Shown: one piece after another, positions 1 to 9,481 of the stretch
How positions within the stretch are numbered: the first letter of the stretch is position 1
Layout of the letters: each line of letters begins with the position of its first letter
Assembly (NCBI GenBank): GCA_041398605.1
Contig: JAWKUK010000015.1
Coordinates: forward strand, 1 to 64,000
Source of the DNA: JAWKUK01 sp041398605
Lineage (GTDB): Bacteria > Planctomycetota > UBA1135 > GCA-002686595
Direction: 5' to 3'
DNA length: 64,000 bases
Translations under genes and position numbers: made by a program
Notes under the pieces: generated by a model
The model's input: the letters and a program-made list of their open reading frames with translations, nothing else
What the model was told of the DNA's origin: nothing
The model's database searches: none

Positions 1-1
1 A

Positions 2-973
2 GGCGGCGCGCAGCGCGCGAGCGCGCCCCCGCGGCGCTTCAACGGCACGCCGTCGCGCTGCGAGGCGTGCCATGCCGACGCGCACGAGGGCGCCTTCCAT
101 GCGCGCCAGGCGCAGCTCCAGGCGAACCGCGCCGGGACCTGCGCCGAGTGCCACGGGACGACGCGCTTTGACGAAGCCCACGGCTTCCAGCACGGACACT
201 TCACGGGCTTCGCGCTCGTAGGCGCGCATGCCGAGAGCGACTGTGCGACGTGCCACGCGCCCGAGGGCAGCGCCGACGCGCTGGGCCGCACGTTTGGTCG
301 CGCGGCGCTGCCAGACGGCCGCGACGCGCGAGCGGCGCGCGAAGACGGCCCACTCACCTGCGCCGTGTGCCACGCGGACCCGCACGCCGGCGCCTTCAAC
401 GCGCGCGACGCAGAGGTCGCGTCCGGCGCCGATTGCGCGCGGTGCCACGGAGAGAGCTCGTTCCGCGACATGAACGATGGCTTCGACCATGGCCACGAGA
501 CGGGCTTCGCGCTCGAAGGGGCGCACGCCCGCGCCGCTTGCAGCGCGTGCCACACCCCGCTCGAGGGCGCCGACGCGAGCGGCCGCACGACCGCGCGCGC
601 TGCGGGGACGCGCTGCGCCGACTGCCACGCCGACCCGCACGCGGGCCAGTTCACGCGTGCAACGCCGCCGCTCGACGCGCAGAGCGGCCAGCGCAAAGCG
701 CCCCAGACGACGGGCGCCGACTGCGCGCGCTGCCACTCCCCGCGCGGCGCTTTCGCGGCCGACAGCTTCGAACACGAGTGGGACACGAACTTCCCCCTCG
801 ACGGCGCGCACGCCGCCCTCGCCTGCGCTGCCTGCCATCGGCCCGAGCAGTGGACGTACGCCGGCCGCGAGGTCGAGGGCGTGCGTTACCGACCGCTCGG
901 GATGGACTGCGTGGATTGTCACGGTGAGCAAGCGGGCGCGCTGCGCCGCCGTGTCAGGGGAAAGGGCAGGTAA
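2..973 (+). CDS. multihaem c-type cytochrome, 5' end outside window
   Basis: The reading frame is open from the first bases of the window, so the start lies upstream. The visible 323 residues contain ten CXXCH haem-binding motifs (CEACH, CAECH, CATCH, CAVCH, CARCH, CSACH, CADCH, CARCH, CAACH, CVDCH). A recurring module F-x-H-x-x-T-x-F-x-L-x-G-A-H followed a few residues later by CXXCH occurs three times; its conserved His residues could be distal haem ligands. The protein is presumably exported, since cytochrome c maturation is periplasmic, but its signal peptide is not visible. The stop (TAA) overlaps the ATG of the beta-barrel gene by one base, so the two are probably translationally coupled. 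Likely role: the periplasmic or intra-barrel electron carrier of a porin-cytochrome conduit (inference). Haem attachment is near certain; partner and direction of electron flow are not known. Confidence 0.88.
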   Translation, partial: GGAQRASAPPRRFNGTPSRCEACHADAHEGAFHARQAQLQANRAGTCAECHGTTRFDEAHGFQHGHFTGFALVGAHAESDCATCHAPEGSADALGRTFGRAALPDGRDARAAREDGPLTCAVCHADPHAGAFNARDAEVASGADCARCHGESSFRDMNDGFDHGHETGFALEGAHARAACSACHTPLEGADASGRTTARAAGTRCADCHADPHAGQFTRATPPLDAQSGQRKAPQTTGADCARCHSPRGAFAADSFEHEWDTNFPLDGAHAALACAACHRPEQWTYAGREVEGVRYRPLGMDCVDCHGEQAGALRRRVRGKGR

Positions 974-2829
974 TGTGGGAGTTCATGTTGTGCGCCGCGT
1001 GCGGGGGCTTCGCGCGGTCAAGCCAAGCGGCAGAGCCGCCCGTCGCCCCCCAATCCGCGCCTGCGGCACAGGTCGTGGAGGCGCCGAGCACGGTGCGAGG
1101 CGACGCTGCGCAGGACGCGCCTGAGCCGCCGCCGGGCGCCGCGCCAGCGCGCTTCAAGCTCGCGGTGCGCGTCAGCAGCCAGCGCGCGGATGGCCGCGTC
1201 GTGATCGACCGCGGCGCGCGTGACCGCGTCGCCGTCGGCGACCTGGTCTCGTTCCAGCCGCGCGGCGGCATGGAGGTCACGGGCCTCGTGCGCGATGTGC
1301 AAGAGCAACGCGCCGAGGTCGAGCTCCACGGCGCGCGCCCGGGCGACGCACCGACCCTGGCCAGCGGCACGCGCGGGGTTGCGCTCATCTCGCGGGCGGC
1401 GGACGCGCCCGCGCCGCGCGCCGCGGTCGCTCCCCCAGCGCCGCTGGCAGGCGCCGGGCCAACGAGCGCGGCGCCCGCCTTGCGCGAGGGACCGTTGGAG
1501 CGGCAGCCAGACGCGGCCGCGACCGACGCTGAGCGCTGGCGAGCCCTCGACGACGAGTGGACCTCGGACATGCCGTTGCTGGCGGCCGTTGGGACGCAGA
1601 GACCTGAAGCGCGCCCGCGGCGCATGACCGGGCGCGCCTGGACCTCGTTCGACGCGATCTTCGGGGCCAGCGGCGAGCGCTCGGACTCGTTCTTCCGCGC
1701 GGGCATGGACCTCGCGCTGGAGAACCCATTTGGGCGCGGCGGCGAGCTCGCCTTCGACGGCGAGCTCGTCGGTCGCCGCGCCGACCTGCCCGAGGACGCC
1801 AACGGCGGCGAGGAGGACGACCGCTACCTGCGCGTCGATCGCTTGTACTACGGGGTCGGCGGGACGCGCTTCGCGCCCGACCGCTGGACGTTCGGGCGCT
1901 TCGTCTCGCGCGAGCTGCCCGACGTCGGGGTGCAGGACGGTCTGGAATGGAGCCGGCGCACGGACGAGGGCCACCGCTTCGGCGTCTCCGCTGCCTTCTT
2001 GCCCGAGCCGGACGGCCGCTTGGACGGCACGTCGGACCTCGGCTTCTCCGGGTGGTATCGCTGGGTCGCCGATGAGCGCGAGGAGACGATGCTGACCGCT
2101 GCGTTCCAGCAGACGTTCCACGACGGCGCGAACGACCGCCAACGCGCCATCCTGAAGGCGCACCACCTGCCGAGCGACGGCTGGACGCTCCTCGGTTCGG
2201 CGTGGCTCGACCTGCACGACGCGGAGGGCCTCGAGGGCGGACCGCAGGTCACCGAGGCGCACGCGAGCGCCGGCAGGCGCTACGAGGACAGCCACGACGT
2301 CCGCGTCGTCTACGACCACCGCGAGTATCCCGACCTTGCCACCGACGAGGCGCGCTCGATCGGCGTCGAATCGATCTCGGACGGCAAGCTCGACCGGCTC
2401 GGGCTCGCCGGCTCGGTGCGCCTCGCCGGAGACCGACGGCTCTTTGGACGCGCAGGCGCGTGGGCCGACGAGCGCGACGGCGGCGGCGACTTCGAGCTGG
2501 AGCTCGAGCTCCCGCTGGCGCAGTTGGACGGCGCGCGCGTCCGGGTCGGCAGCTTCGTGGCCCAAGGCAAGTACAGCGCGCTGCGCGGCGGTCGCCTGTC
2601 GCTCGGCCGCGCGCGCGAGCGGTGGGGCTGGCAGCTCGTCTACGAGGTGCAGCTCGACTCGTTCGAGGGCTTTGAGACGATCAACGACGACGCGGTGCAA
2701 CACCGCTTCCGCGCGAGCTCGGAGCTCTTTGGGCGCTCGGGCTGGACGCTCTCGGTCCACGCCGAGCTACAGCTACAAGACATCGAGGACGTGTACCTCG
2801 CAGGATTCCACTTTGGGAGGAGCTTCTGA
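973..2829 (+). CDS. probable outer-membrane beta-barrel partner of multihaem cytochromes
   Basis: A 618-residue protein. A Pro/Ala-rich N-terminus leads into a small beta domain (about residues 55-125), then an Ala/Pro linker. From about residue 210 to the end are alternating polar/aromatic segments typical of a transmembrane beta-barrel, finishing in FHFGRSF with the terminal Phe characteristic of outer-membrane proteins. The ATG at 973 has a GGAAAGGGCAGG purine tract just upstream. The N-terminus (MWEFMLCAACGGF) is a poor signal peptide, so export needs checking. Stops and starts overlap on both sides (TAATG, TGATG), so it is sandwiched between two multihaem cytochrome genes. This order resembles porin-cytochrome conduits of the MtrAB/PioAB kind, but I see no clear MtrB or PioB sequence signature and the barrel is smaller. 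Barrel assignment is by pattern only. Confidence 0.7.
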   Translation: MWEFMLCAACGGFARSSQAAEPPVAPQSAPAAQVVEAPSTVRGDAAQDAPEPPPGAAPARFKLAVRVSSQRADGRVVIDRGARDRVAVGDLVSFQPRGGMEVTGLVRDVQEQRAEVELHGARPGDAPTLASGTRGVALISRAADAPAPRAAVAPPAPLAGAGPTSAAPALREGPLERQPDAAATDAERWRALDDEWTSDMPLLAAVGTQRPEARPRRMTGRAWTSFDAIFGASGERSDSFFRAGMDLALENPFGRGGELAFDGELVGRRADLPEDANGGEEDDRYLRVDRLYYGVGGTRFAPDRWTFGRFVSRELPDVGVQDGLEWSRRTDEGHRFGVSAAFLPEPDGRLDGTSDLGFSGWYRWVADEREETMLTAAFQQTFHDGANDRQRAILKAHHLPSDGWTLLGSAWLDLHDAEGLEGGPQVTEAHASAGRRYEDSHDVRVVYDHREYPDLATDEARSIGVESISDGKLDRLGLAGSVRLAGDRRLFGRAGAWADERDGGGDFELELELPLAQLDGARVRVGSFVAQGKYSALRGGRLSLGRARERWGWQLVYEVQLDSFEGFETINDDAVQHRFRASSELFGRSGWTLSVHAELQLQDIEDVYLAGFHFGRSF

Positions 2830-3485
2830 TGCGCCGCCGCCATTGGATCGGGCTCGCGCTCTTGTGCTACGCCACGCTCGTCGCGTGTGTGTCCAGCGAC
2901 GGGTCCTGGCGCACGCTCGATCGGCACCGCTGGTGGTCCGGGCTAGGCCCGGTCATCGCGCACGACACGTTCCCGGCGGACTGCGCGCTGTGCCACTCAG
3001 GGAGCGGCTGGAACTCGCTGGTGGACGGGTTTGCGTTCGACCACGCGCGAGAGACCGGGGTCGAGCTCATCGGCGCACACCGCGACGCCTCGTGCCTGCG
3101 GTGCCACAACGACCGCGGGCCCGTCGCGACCTTCGCGGCCCGCGGCTGCGCGGGGTGCCACGAGGACGTGCACCGAGCGCAGCTTGGTGGGACGTGCACC
3201 GAGTGCCACAACGAGGTCAGTTGGCGCCCACAGGGCCAGCTCGAGCTGCACCGCAGGACGCGCTTCCCGTTGACGGGGGTGCACGCCTCGACCTCGTGCC
3301 GCGGCTGCCACCCAGGCTCGGAGGTCGGGGTGTTCGCGCCCACGCCGATCGAGTGCGTGGACTGCCACCGGGCTGACCTCGCCGCTGCGACGACGCCGGA
3401 TCACTTTGCCCTCGGCTACGTCGACCGCTGCGACCGGTGCCACGTGCCGTTCTTGTGGAATCGGGCAGAGCTTGGGGGCGACTGA
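2829..3485 (+). CDS. seven-haem c-type cytochrome lipoprotein
   Basis: A 218-residue protein with an N-terminal hydrophobic segment and a lipobox ending LVAC (Cys20), so a lipoprotein is predicted. Seven CXXCH motifs follow (CALCH, CLRCH, CAGCH, CTECH, CRGCH, CVDCH, CDRCH). It carries two copies of the F/L-x-H-x-x-T-x-x-x-L-x-G-x-H...CXXCH module found in the cytochrome at the window start, so the two are related. The ATG overlaps the barrel gene's TGA (TGATG). In a conduit model it would be the surface or periplasmic lipid-anchored carrier; which face it sits on cannot be read from sequence. Confidence 0.87.
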   Translation: MRRRHWIGLALLCYATLVACVSSDGSWRTLDRHRWWSGLGPVIAHDTFPADCALCHSGSGWNSLVDGFAFDHARETGVELIGAHRDASCLRCHNDRGPVATFAARGCAGCHEDVHRAQLGGTCTECHNEVSWRPQGQLELHRRTRFPLTGVHASTSCRGCHPGSEVGVFAPTPIECVDCHRADLAAATTPDHFALGYVDRCDRCHVPFLWNRAELGGD

Positions 3486-3509
3486 CCCGAGGCCGTGCCA
3501 ATGATCCGA

Positions 3510-3672
3510 GGAGCCTGCGCCAAAGAGCGCGGTTCGCAGCGTGGTGCTCCCGTGCGTCGGCGCCAGGCGCAGCAAGTTCCTCATAGCTTGATGCTATTTG
3601 GGACCTTGCTGCAACGCCGCTCCGGCGTGCGGGAGCGCCGCGATGCGAATCGTGTTCTGTGGCGCAGACTCC
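3510..3672. repeat. dispersed palindromic repeat, locus 1
   Basis: Two arms in inverted orientation, 3510-3539 (starting GGAGCCTGCGCC) and 3643-3672 (ending GGCGCAGACTCC), match at about 24 of 30 positions and are about 100 bases apart. The same arm sequence recurs as a tight hairpin at 14522-14591. The region lies between the haem-lipoprotein stop and the histidine kinase start and contains no convincing gene. It may be a REP-like or MITE-like element, or a shared 3'-end structure. Confidence 0.55.
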
Positions 3673-3745
3673 TGGGAGCCTCGGGGTTTTTCCTCATGGA
3701 TTCGCGGCTGGGGCCCGATCAGAACGGAGAGCCCACTCCCCGCCC

Positions 3746-5992
3746 ATGCCTGCCAAGCCACCCACCGATCGATCCGAGAGCCTTTCAGGGGCGGAGCACG
3801 CCCGGATCCGTACGGAGATCCGATCACTCAGGCGAAAGCTCAGGTCCGCGCAGCTCTGCCTGCTGGCCTTGGCGTGCATGGGCATGGTCTCGGTCCAAGT
3901 GGACAGCGTGACGGCCGCCTCGCAGCACGTCGTGCTCAACGCGACCCAGGAGGAGATCGGCAACGCAAAAGAGCTGTTGCCGCTGCTCCTTGGCGCGCGA
4001 GCGACGCAGGACGCGGGCAGCGTCGAGGTCCAGGGCATCGCGAACCGGAAATTGGAGCGCTGTCGCGCGCGACAGGTCGCGCTCTTCGAGACACTTGACC
4101 AGCGGACATCAGCGGACTTCGGGGCCGAGCGCGCGGCGCTGACCAGCGCCCTGAACGAGCTGGAGATCGCAGCGGGCGCGCCGCACGGCCCGTCCGCGGT
4201 GCAAGGGCTGAACGCCGCCCACGAGCGCTGGCTCGAGGGGCTGCAAGGCGTGCTCGCGCGCGTCAACGCCATTCACTCGTACGATCGCGCGCGCAATGCG
4301 TGGGTGCTGCGCGGCGCGTTCCTCGCCGCGCTCCTGGTGATGCTGGCGAAGTGGGTCCTCATCGTTCGCCCAGCGCTGCGCCGGCGGGAAGACCTCGCCC
4401 AGAGCCACGCCGAAGAGGCGGAGCGCATGCGCCTGCTCGTCGAGACGACCAACCTCATCTACTGGGAGTACGACCCGGCGCGCGAGGCGTACACCTATGT
4501 CGCGCCGCAAGTCGCGCGTTATGGGTACACCGTCGCGGAGTGGAAGCAGCCCGGGTTCTGGGCGTCCACCCTGCACCCAGACGACCGGGAGAGCGCGATC
4601 CAACTCTGTCGGGACGCGACCCTGCGCGGCGAGGACTTCCGCCTGCAGTACCGAATGAGGACCTCGGCAGGCGACGTTTGGTTCGATGACATCGTCTCTG
4701 TCGTCCATGACGGGCCACGCGTGCTGCTGCGAGGGGCGCTGATCGACATCTCCGCGCAGAAGGCGGCCGAGCGCGAGCTCGAGGTGCTGCGTGAGCGCGC
4801 GGAGGCCGCGAACCGCACCAAGAGCGAGTTCCTGGCCAACATGAGCCACGAAATTCGGACGCCGCTCACGGCGATCCTCGGGTACGCAGAGCTGCTCCGC
4901 GACGACGGTGACCTATCGCGGGCGCCTGAGAGCCGCTTGCAGATGATCGACACGATCCGCAGCGCGGGCAGTCACCTGATGACGATCGTGAACGATGTGC
5001 TCGACCTCTCCAAGATCGAGGCTGGGCAGATGTCCGTCGAGACCTTCGAGGTCGAGCTCCCGAGCCTGATCCAAGGCATCGTGTCGCTCGTCGAGCCCGC
5101 CGCGCGCACCAAAGGGGTCAGCCTGGCCTGCGAGCTCGACGGCGAGCTGCCGATTCGGGCCGCCACGGACCCGACCCGCCTGCGCCAGGTCCTGTTGAAC
5201 GTGCTCGGGAACGCGGTCAAGTTCACCGAGCAAGGGCAGGTGACGTTGCGCGTGTCCGTGACGGCGGAGGGTCGGCTCTTGCTGCAGATCGAGGACACGG
5301 GCCCTGGCATGACCCCAGAGCAAGCGGCGCGCCTCTTCAAGCCGTTCCTCCAGGCCGATGGCTCGGTGACACGGAAGCACGGCGGGACGGGCCTCGGCCT
5401 GACGGTGTCGCGCCGCCTGGCGCTGTTGATGCATGGCGACGTGCGCCTCCTGCGCAGCGCCCCTGGGGTCGGATCGGTCTTCGAGATCGAAGTGCCGCTC
5501 GTCATCTCCGAGGGCACGCCAACAACGGGGCGCATCGACCGCGCGCCAACGGCGCCGGATCAGCCGTCCGCGCCGGAGTCGGCGCATCAGTTGCGGGGCC
5601 GCATCCTGTTGGTCGAAGACGGCCCGGTCAATCAGCGGCTCGTCCGCGCGATCTTGGAGCGCGCTGGGGCCTCGGTCGTGGTCGCAGCCCATGGCGCCGA
5701 AGCGCTCGCGCTGCTCGAGGACGCAACCGAGCGCGGCGAGCCGATCGACCTCCTCGTGACCGACATGCAGATGCCCGTGATGGACGGTTACACCTTGGCG
5801 CGCGCGCTGCGCGCCCAGGGCGCCACCATCGGGATCATTGCGCTCACGGCCCACGCAATGGCCGAGGATCGCCAGCGCTGCCTCGACGCCGGGTGCGACG
5901 ACTACACCACGAAGCCGATCGATAAGGCGCACCTGATCGCGACGTGCGCTCGGCTGATGCGGGTCGAAGCGCAGCTCGGGCACGCAGCCTGA
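3746..5992 (+). CDS. hybrid sensor histidine kinase with PAS and receiver domains
   Basis: With the ATG at 3746 the protein has 748 residues; a GTG at 3659 would add 29 low-complexity residues. Order: transmembrane helix (about 35-52), roughly 130-residue extracytoplasmic helical sensor, second helix (187-207), PAS domain (about 230-340), HisKA with H-box NMSHEIRTPL (His368), and HATPase (NVLGNAVKF at 486-493, DTGPGM, GGTGLGL). A C-terminal receiver follows, with phospho-acceptor Asp673 in VTDMQMP and Lys723 in TTKP. It is a membrane signalling kinase that autophosphorylates and passes phosphate to its own receiver. No partner DNA-binding regulator is adjacent. It sits between cytochrome genes on the same strand, so sensing of redox or electron-acceptor state is possible but unproven. 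Confidence 0.93.
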   Translation: MPAKPPTDRSESLSGAEHARIRTEIRSLRRKLRSAQLCLLALACMGMVSVQVDSVTAASQHVVLNATQEEIGNAKELLPLLLGARATQDAGSVEVQGIANRKLERCRARQVALFETLDQRTSADFGAERAALTSALNELEIAAGAPHGPSAVQGLNAAHERWLEGLQGVLARVNAIHSYDRARNAWVLRGAFLAALLVMLAKWVLIVRPALRRREDLAQSHAEEAERMRLLVETTNLIYWEYDPAREAYTYVAPQVARYGYTVAEWKQPGFWASTLHPDDRESAIQLCRDATLRGEDFRLQYRMRTSAGDVWFDDIVSVVHDGPRVLLRGALIDISAQKAAERELEVLRERAEAANRTKSEFLANMSHEIRTPLTAILGYAELLRDDGDLSRAPESRLQMIDTIRSAGSHLMTIVNDVLDLSKIEAGQMSVETFEVELPSLIQGIVSLVEPAARTKGVSLACELDGELPIRAATDPTRLRQVLLNVLGNAVKFTEQGQVTLRVSVTAEGRLLLQIEDTGPGMTPEQAARLFKPFLQADGSVTRKHGGTGLGLTVSRRLALLMHGDVRLLRSAPGVGSVFEIEVPLVISEGTPTTGRIDRAPTAPDQPSAPESAHQLRGRILLVEDGPVNQRLVRAILERAGASVVVAAHGAEALALLEDATERGEPIDLLVTDMQMPVMDGYTLARALRAQGATIGIIALTAHAMAEDRQRCLDAGCDDYTTKPIDKAHLIATCARLMRVEAQLGHAA

Positions 5993-6181
5993 GCCGCGCC
6001 CCACCGCGGGGCACTCGCGCGTGATTCGCGCAGAGTCCTCGAACGGGGCATCAGGTCGCGCGAGGTCTGGTCGATCGAGGCCCCCGCGCGAGGCGACGCT
6101 CGCCGCGCGCGGGGCCGGGGGGAGCGAAGGGGGTCGGCGCGCCCTGAGCGGGGCAGCGCCGGATACGTGCAAAACCGAACG

Positions 6182-8923
6182 ATGGGCTTGGTGCTCGTCA
6201 TCGCAGCGGCCTTGGCGGGCTGCTCCGGCGACGTCAGCACGTCAGGGGGACGCGAGGCGCAGTCGTGCATGGTGTGCCACAACGGCTCGCCGCAGCACGA
6301 CTACGCCGGACCGGGGCTCGAGAACCCCCATCCGTTCCCGGGCGCGGACAACCTCTTGTGCACGGCGTGCCACGGAGGCGACGGGACGCAGGACGAGCAG
6401 GAGCGCGCGCACGTGCCGCCCCCGCCCGAGCTCGGCGACCGCGCGCACCAGGACCAGAACGCCGAGGCGTGGTTCAATCGCCTGACGTTGGCCGGGGTCG
6501 ACAAGTACCCGGACTACGAGGTCAACGGGCGCGCCTACACCGCGCTCGACTACCTGCAGTTCATCAACCCAGGCGACCTGCGCGTCGTGACCGAAGGGAA
6601 GAGCTGCGGCGCGTGCCACGGCGGGCACGCCGAGTGCGTCGCGGGCGGGATGCTCGCGACCTCGACGGGGATCTTCTCTGGCGCGCTGTACGCCGCAGGG
6701 GCTGCGAACCGGGTGCCTGAGCAGCAGGGCCTGTACGAGGACACCGCCGCGGACATGGGCGTGCGCGCGGTGACACGAGCGGCGTTCGGGCTCGCGCTCG
6801 CCCCGTTTGGCGGCGTCGGGCAGCTCGTCGAGTTCCCGGTGTTCAGCCAACGCACGGCGACGGGCCCAGACGCGGTCCGCAACAACCCGGAGTACGACGC
6901 GGCGGCCCTCGTCGACGACATCGGCGGCGACGGGCGCGTCGTCTCGGGCTCGCCGCTCGCGAACCTGTACCACGAGATGGTCGCGTTAACGTGCGGCGAC
7001 TGCCACCTGGGCAGCGCGGGCGCGAACAACCGCTATGGCGACTTCCGCTCGTCCGGCTGCACGGCGTGCCACATGCCGTACAGCCTCGACGGCCGCAGCC
7101 GCAGCCGCGACCCGCTCGTCAACAAGACGGAGCCCGTGAACCCCGACGCGATCGACGACCCCGAGCGCGCGCACGTGCGCGCGCACCGCATCGTCAGCGT
7201 CGCCAAGACCCTCGCGAACGGCGTCGAGGTCCAAGGCATCGATGACGCGACCTGCGCGGGCTGCCACCAGGGCTCGAACCGCACGGTGATGCAGTACTGG
7301 GGCATCCGCCTCGACCAGAACCAGGACGTCCGCCGCGGGAACCAGTACCCGGCGCAGCCGGCCTCGTTCTTGCGCAGCTTCGGCGACACGCGGCTGTTCG
7401 ACCCCGAGGTCGGCAACAACACCTTCAACGGCCGGAACGGCAACCAGTACCTGGTCCGCGAGGACTACGACGGCGACGGCCGCGACGACACGCCGGCGGA
7501 CGTGCACTACGAAGCAGGCATGGGCTGCATCGATTGCCACGGCAGCCATGACCTGCACGGCGGGGATGTCGCCGCGGGCGCAGCGCACCTCGAGTCGCGC
7601 ATGGAGCAAGCCGTCGCCATCCGCTGCGAGAGCTGCCACGGATCGGCGGATGCGTACGCGGACGTCGTCGCGGGCACGACCTACGACGGCACGAGCGCGG
7701 AGGTCGCGTTCGACGCGGAGGGCCTGCCGCTCCGGCACGTCCACCGCGACGCGCAGGGCAACTTCTGGCTGAAGAGCCGCCTGACGGGCGCCGTTCACTA
7801 CGTCCCGCAGACGCGGGACACGGTCGTGAACTCCGGGCGGACGCACCCTGTCACCGGCGCGACGCTGTACAGCGCCAAGGCGTCGTACGCGATGGGCCGC
7901 GTCGACGGCGACACGGGGACGGGGCTCGGCCCGATCCAGACGAGCGGCGCGCACCAGGGCTTCAGCCACATGGACAACATGGACTGCGCGTCGTGCCACA
8001 GCTCGTGGACGAACACGTGCATGGGGTGCCACCTCGAGGGCGAGTACGACAACGGCAACAACTTCAGCAACATCACGGGCGAGCGCATCGTCTTCAAGCA
8101 GAAGTTCGCAGAGTTCGTGTACCAGAGCCCCGTGTTCTTCCAGCTCGGCGTCGATGCGTCGAACAAGATCACCCAGACGAGCGCGAACACGAAGGTGTTC
8201 TTCCGCTGGGAGGACCGCAACAACAACCGGAGCCAGGTGTTCACGTTCAGCGACCGAAACGGCGGCGGGGCGAGCCCGTTCGCGCAGTTCCCGTCGATGA
8301 GCCACAACGCGTTCATGGCGCACTCGATCCGCGGCCGCGTCGACGCCGAGAACGAGGGCCCGCGTTACTGCGTCGCGTGCCACCTGACGACGGACGCGGT
8401 CGCGAACTACGGCGCCGAGTACGACGCGTTCCGCGCGGCGCTCGAGAGCGGCGACTTCGGAGCGCTCGACTACCCGCTGTTGAAGCAGCACATCGGTCAG
8501 AACCCGGGCAACCAGCTCAACTCGCCGTTCTTCGTGCACCAGGTCGCGGGGCTCGGCAGCGGGCTCTTCCTGTTCGACTCCAACGGGGCGGCCGTGAACC
8601 CGCTGGACCAGAACGCGAACCGGTACGGCACCGACGGGGTCGCGCCAGCGACGAACTTCGACCCGGGGCGAGTCACGCTGAACCTCGACCGGGTCGTCGA
8701 GCCGAACGGCGTCTCGAACGGCTCCAGCAACCACGCGCTCCTCGACCCGACCACCGGGCCGAACCTCCGCGACGGCGCGCTGGATCCGGCGATGGCCGGG
8801 CCGCTTGGGGCGACCTTGCTGCGCAAGCTGACCGATCCGCAGCACGGGCTCGTGCTGGACTCGTGGATCGACGCGGACGGCGCGGCGGGCGGTGACGCAG
8901 CGACGCACCTCGCGGGCCAATAG
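6182..8923 (+). CDS. 11-haem c-type cytochrome lipoprotein
   Basis: A 913-residue protein from ATG 6182; a GTG at 6167 would add five residues. The hydrophobic N-terminus ends in lipobox LAGC, predicting lipid anchoring. Eleven CXXCH motifs are spread along the chain (CMVCH, CTACH, CGACH, CGDCH, CTACH, CAGCH, CIDCH, CESCH, CASCH, CMGCH, CVACH), with long haem-free stretches at about residues 150-265 and 620-910. The large size with few haems per residue resembles surface or periplasmic redox enzymes more than a simple shuttle. It follows the porin-cytochrome operon and the kinase on the same strand. It could be a terminal reductase or a surface cytochrome; I do not recognise the family. Confidence 0.87.
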   Translation: MGLVLVIAAALAGCSGDVSTSGGREAQSCMVCHNGSPQHDYAGPGLENPHPFPGADNLLCTACHGGDGTQDEQERAHVPPPPELGDRAHQDQNAEAWFNRLTLAGVDKYPDYEVNGRAYTALDYLQFINPGDLRVVTEGKSCGACHGGHAECVAGGMLATSTGIFSGALYAAGAANRVPEQQGLYEDTAADMGVRAVTRAAFGLALAPFGGVGQLVEFPVFSQRTATGPDAVRNNPEYDAAALVDDIGGDGRVVSGSPLANLYHEMVALTCGDCHLGSAGANNRYGDFRSSGCTACHMPYSLDGRSRSRDPLVNKTEPVNPDAIDDPERAHVRAHRIVSVAKTLANGVEVQGIDDATCAGCHQGSNRTVMQYWGIRLDQNQDVRRGNQYPAQPASFLRSFGDTRLFDPEVGNNTFNGRNGNQYLVREDYDGDGRDDTPADVHYEAGMGCIDCHGSHDLHGGDVAAGAAHLESRMEQAVAIRCESCHGSADAYADVVAGTTYDGTSAEVAFDAEGLPLRHVHRDAQGNFWLKSRLTGAVHYVPQTRDTVVNSGRTHPVTGATLYSAKASYAMGRVDGDTGTGLGPIQTSGAHQGFSHMDNMDCASCHSSWTNTCMGCHLEGEYDNGNNFSNITGERIVFKQKFAEFVYQSPVFFQLGVDASNKITQTSANTKVFFRWEDRNNNRSQVFTFSDRNGGGASPFAQFPSMSHNAFMAHSIRGRVDAENEGPRYCVACHLTTDAVANYGAEYDAFRAALESGDFGALDYPLLKQHIGQNPGNQLNSPFFVHQVAGLGSGLFLFDSNGAAVNPLDQNANRYGTDGVAPATNFDPGRVTLNLDRVVEPNGVSNGSSNHALLDPTTGPNLRDGALDPAMAGPLGATLLRKLTDPQHGLVLDSWIDADGAAGGDAATHLAGQ

Positions 8924-8975
8924 CGCGGCGATCCGCGATCGCATGGGGCGTCGCGAGGGCTTACGCTCTCGCGCC

Positions 8976-9458
8976 GTGGAGGAGCGCAACGAGACAGAGG
9001 CGCCGGCGCCGCAGGCTGCGGCCGTGGCCGTGGGCCAAGTGAGCGCGCGCGCGCGCCGCTCGCTCGTCCTGCGGCTCGGCTGGACGGCGCTGGGGCTCGG
9101 GTTCGTCGCGCTCGGCGCGGTCGGGGTCGTCGTCCCCGGCTTGCCGACGACGCCGTTCCTGCTGCTGGCGGCCGCGTGTTTTGCGCGCGGATCGGCGCGC
9201 CTCGAGGCGTGGTTGCTGTCCGACCCGGTCTTTGGGCCGCTCATCCGTCAGTTCCGCGAACACCGCACTGTGCCGCGGCGCGCCAAGGTCCTCGCGCTGG
9301 TGATGATGTGGGGCTTCGTCGCCTATGCGCTCGGCCCGGGGATGCCCGAGGGGCGGGTCATCCCACGCGTCGTCGTGGCGCTGGCAGCCCTCGCGGGCAC
9401 GCTGTACCTCACGTCGCTGCGCAGCGCGCCACGTGGTGAGCCGTCGGGAGGGCCATAG
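8976..9458 (+). CDS. DUF454 (YbaN-like) inner-membrane protein
   Basis: About 160 residues from a GTG at 8976. The frame extends upstream to ATG 8943 and to a GTG at 8892 that overlaps the preceding cytochrome gene. The core has the DUF454 pattern: a helix with GVVVPGLPTTPFLLLAAACF, then a soluble stretch with DPVFGPLIRQF and two further hydrophobic helices (VLALVMMWGFVAYAL and VVVALAALAGTLYL). The family is widespread and its function is unknown. No clear link to the cytochromes beyond proximity. Confidence 0.82.
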   Translation: MEERNETEAPAPQAAAVAVGQVSARARRSLVLRLGWTALGLGFVALGAVGVVVPGLPTTPFLLLAAACFARGSARLEAWLLSDPVFGPLIRQFREHRTVPRRAKVLALVMMWGFVAYALGPGMPEGRVIPRVVVALAALAGTLYLTSLRSAPRGEPSGGP

Positions 9459-9481
9459 CCCCTCGCCCCGGCGCTCTCGGG

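Noticed and set aside
1018..2760. Long antisense open frame under the beta-barrel gene
   Set aside because: It is an Arg/Ala/Val-rich frame produced by high GC; no domain signature, and the plus frame has coupled starts and protein-like sequence.
6986..9244. Very long minus-strand open frame opposite the 11-haem cytochrome
   Set aside because: Composition is repetitive Arg/Val/Ala without motifs; the plus strand carries eleven CXXCH motifs.
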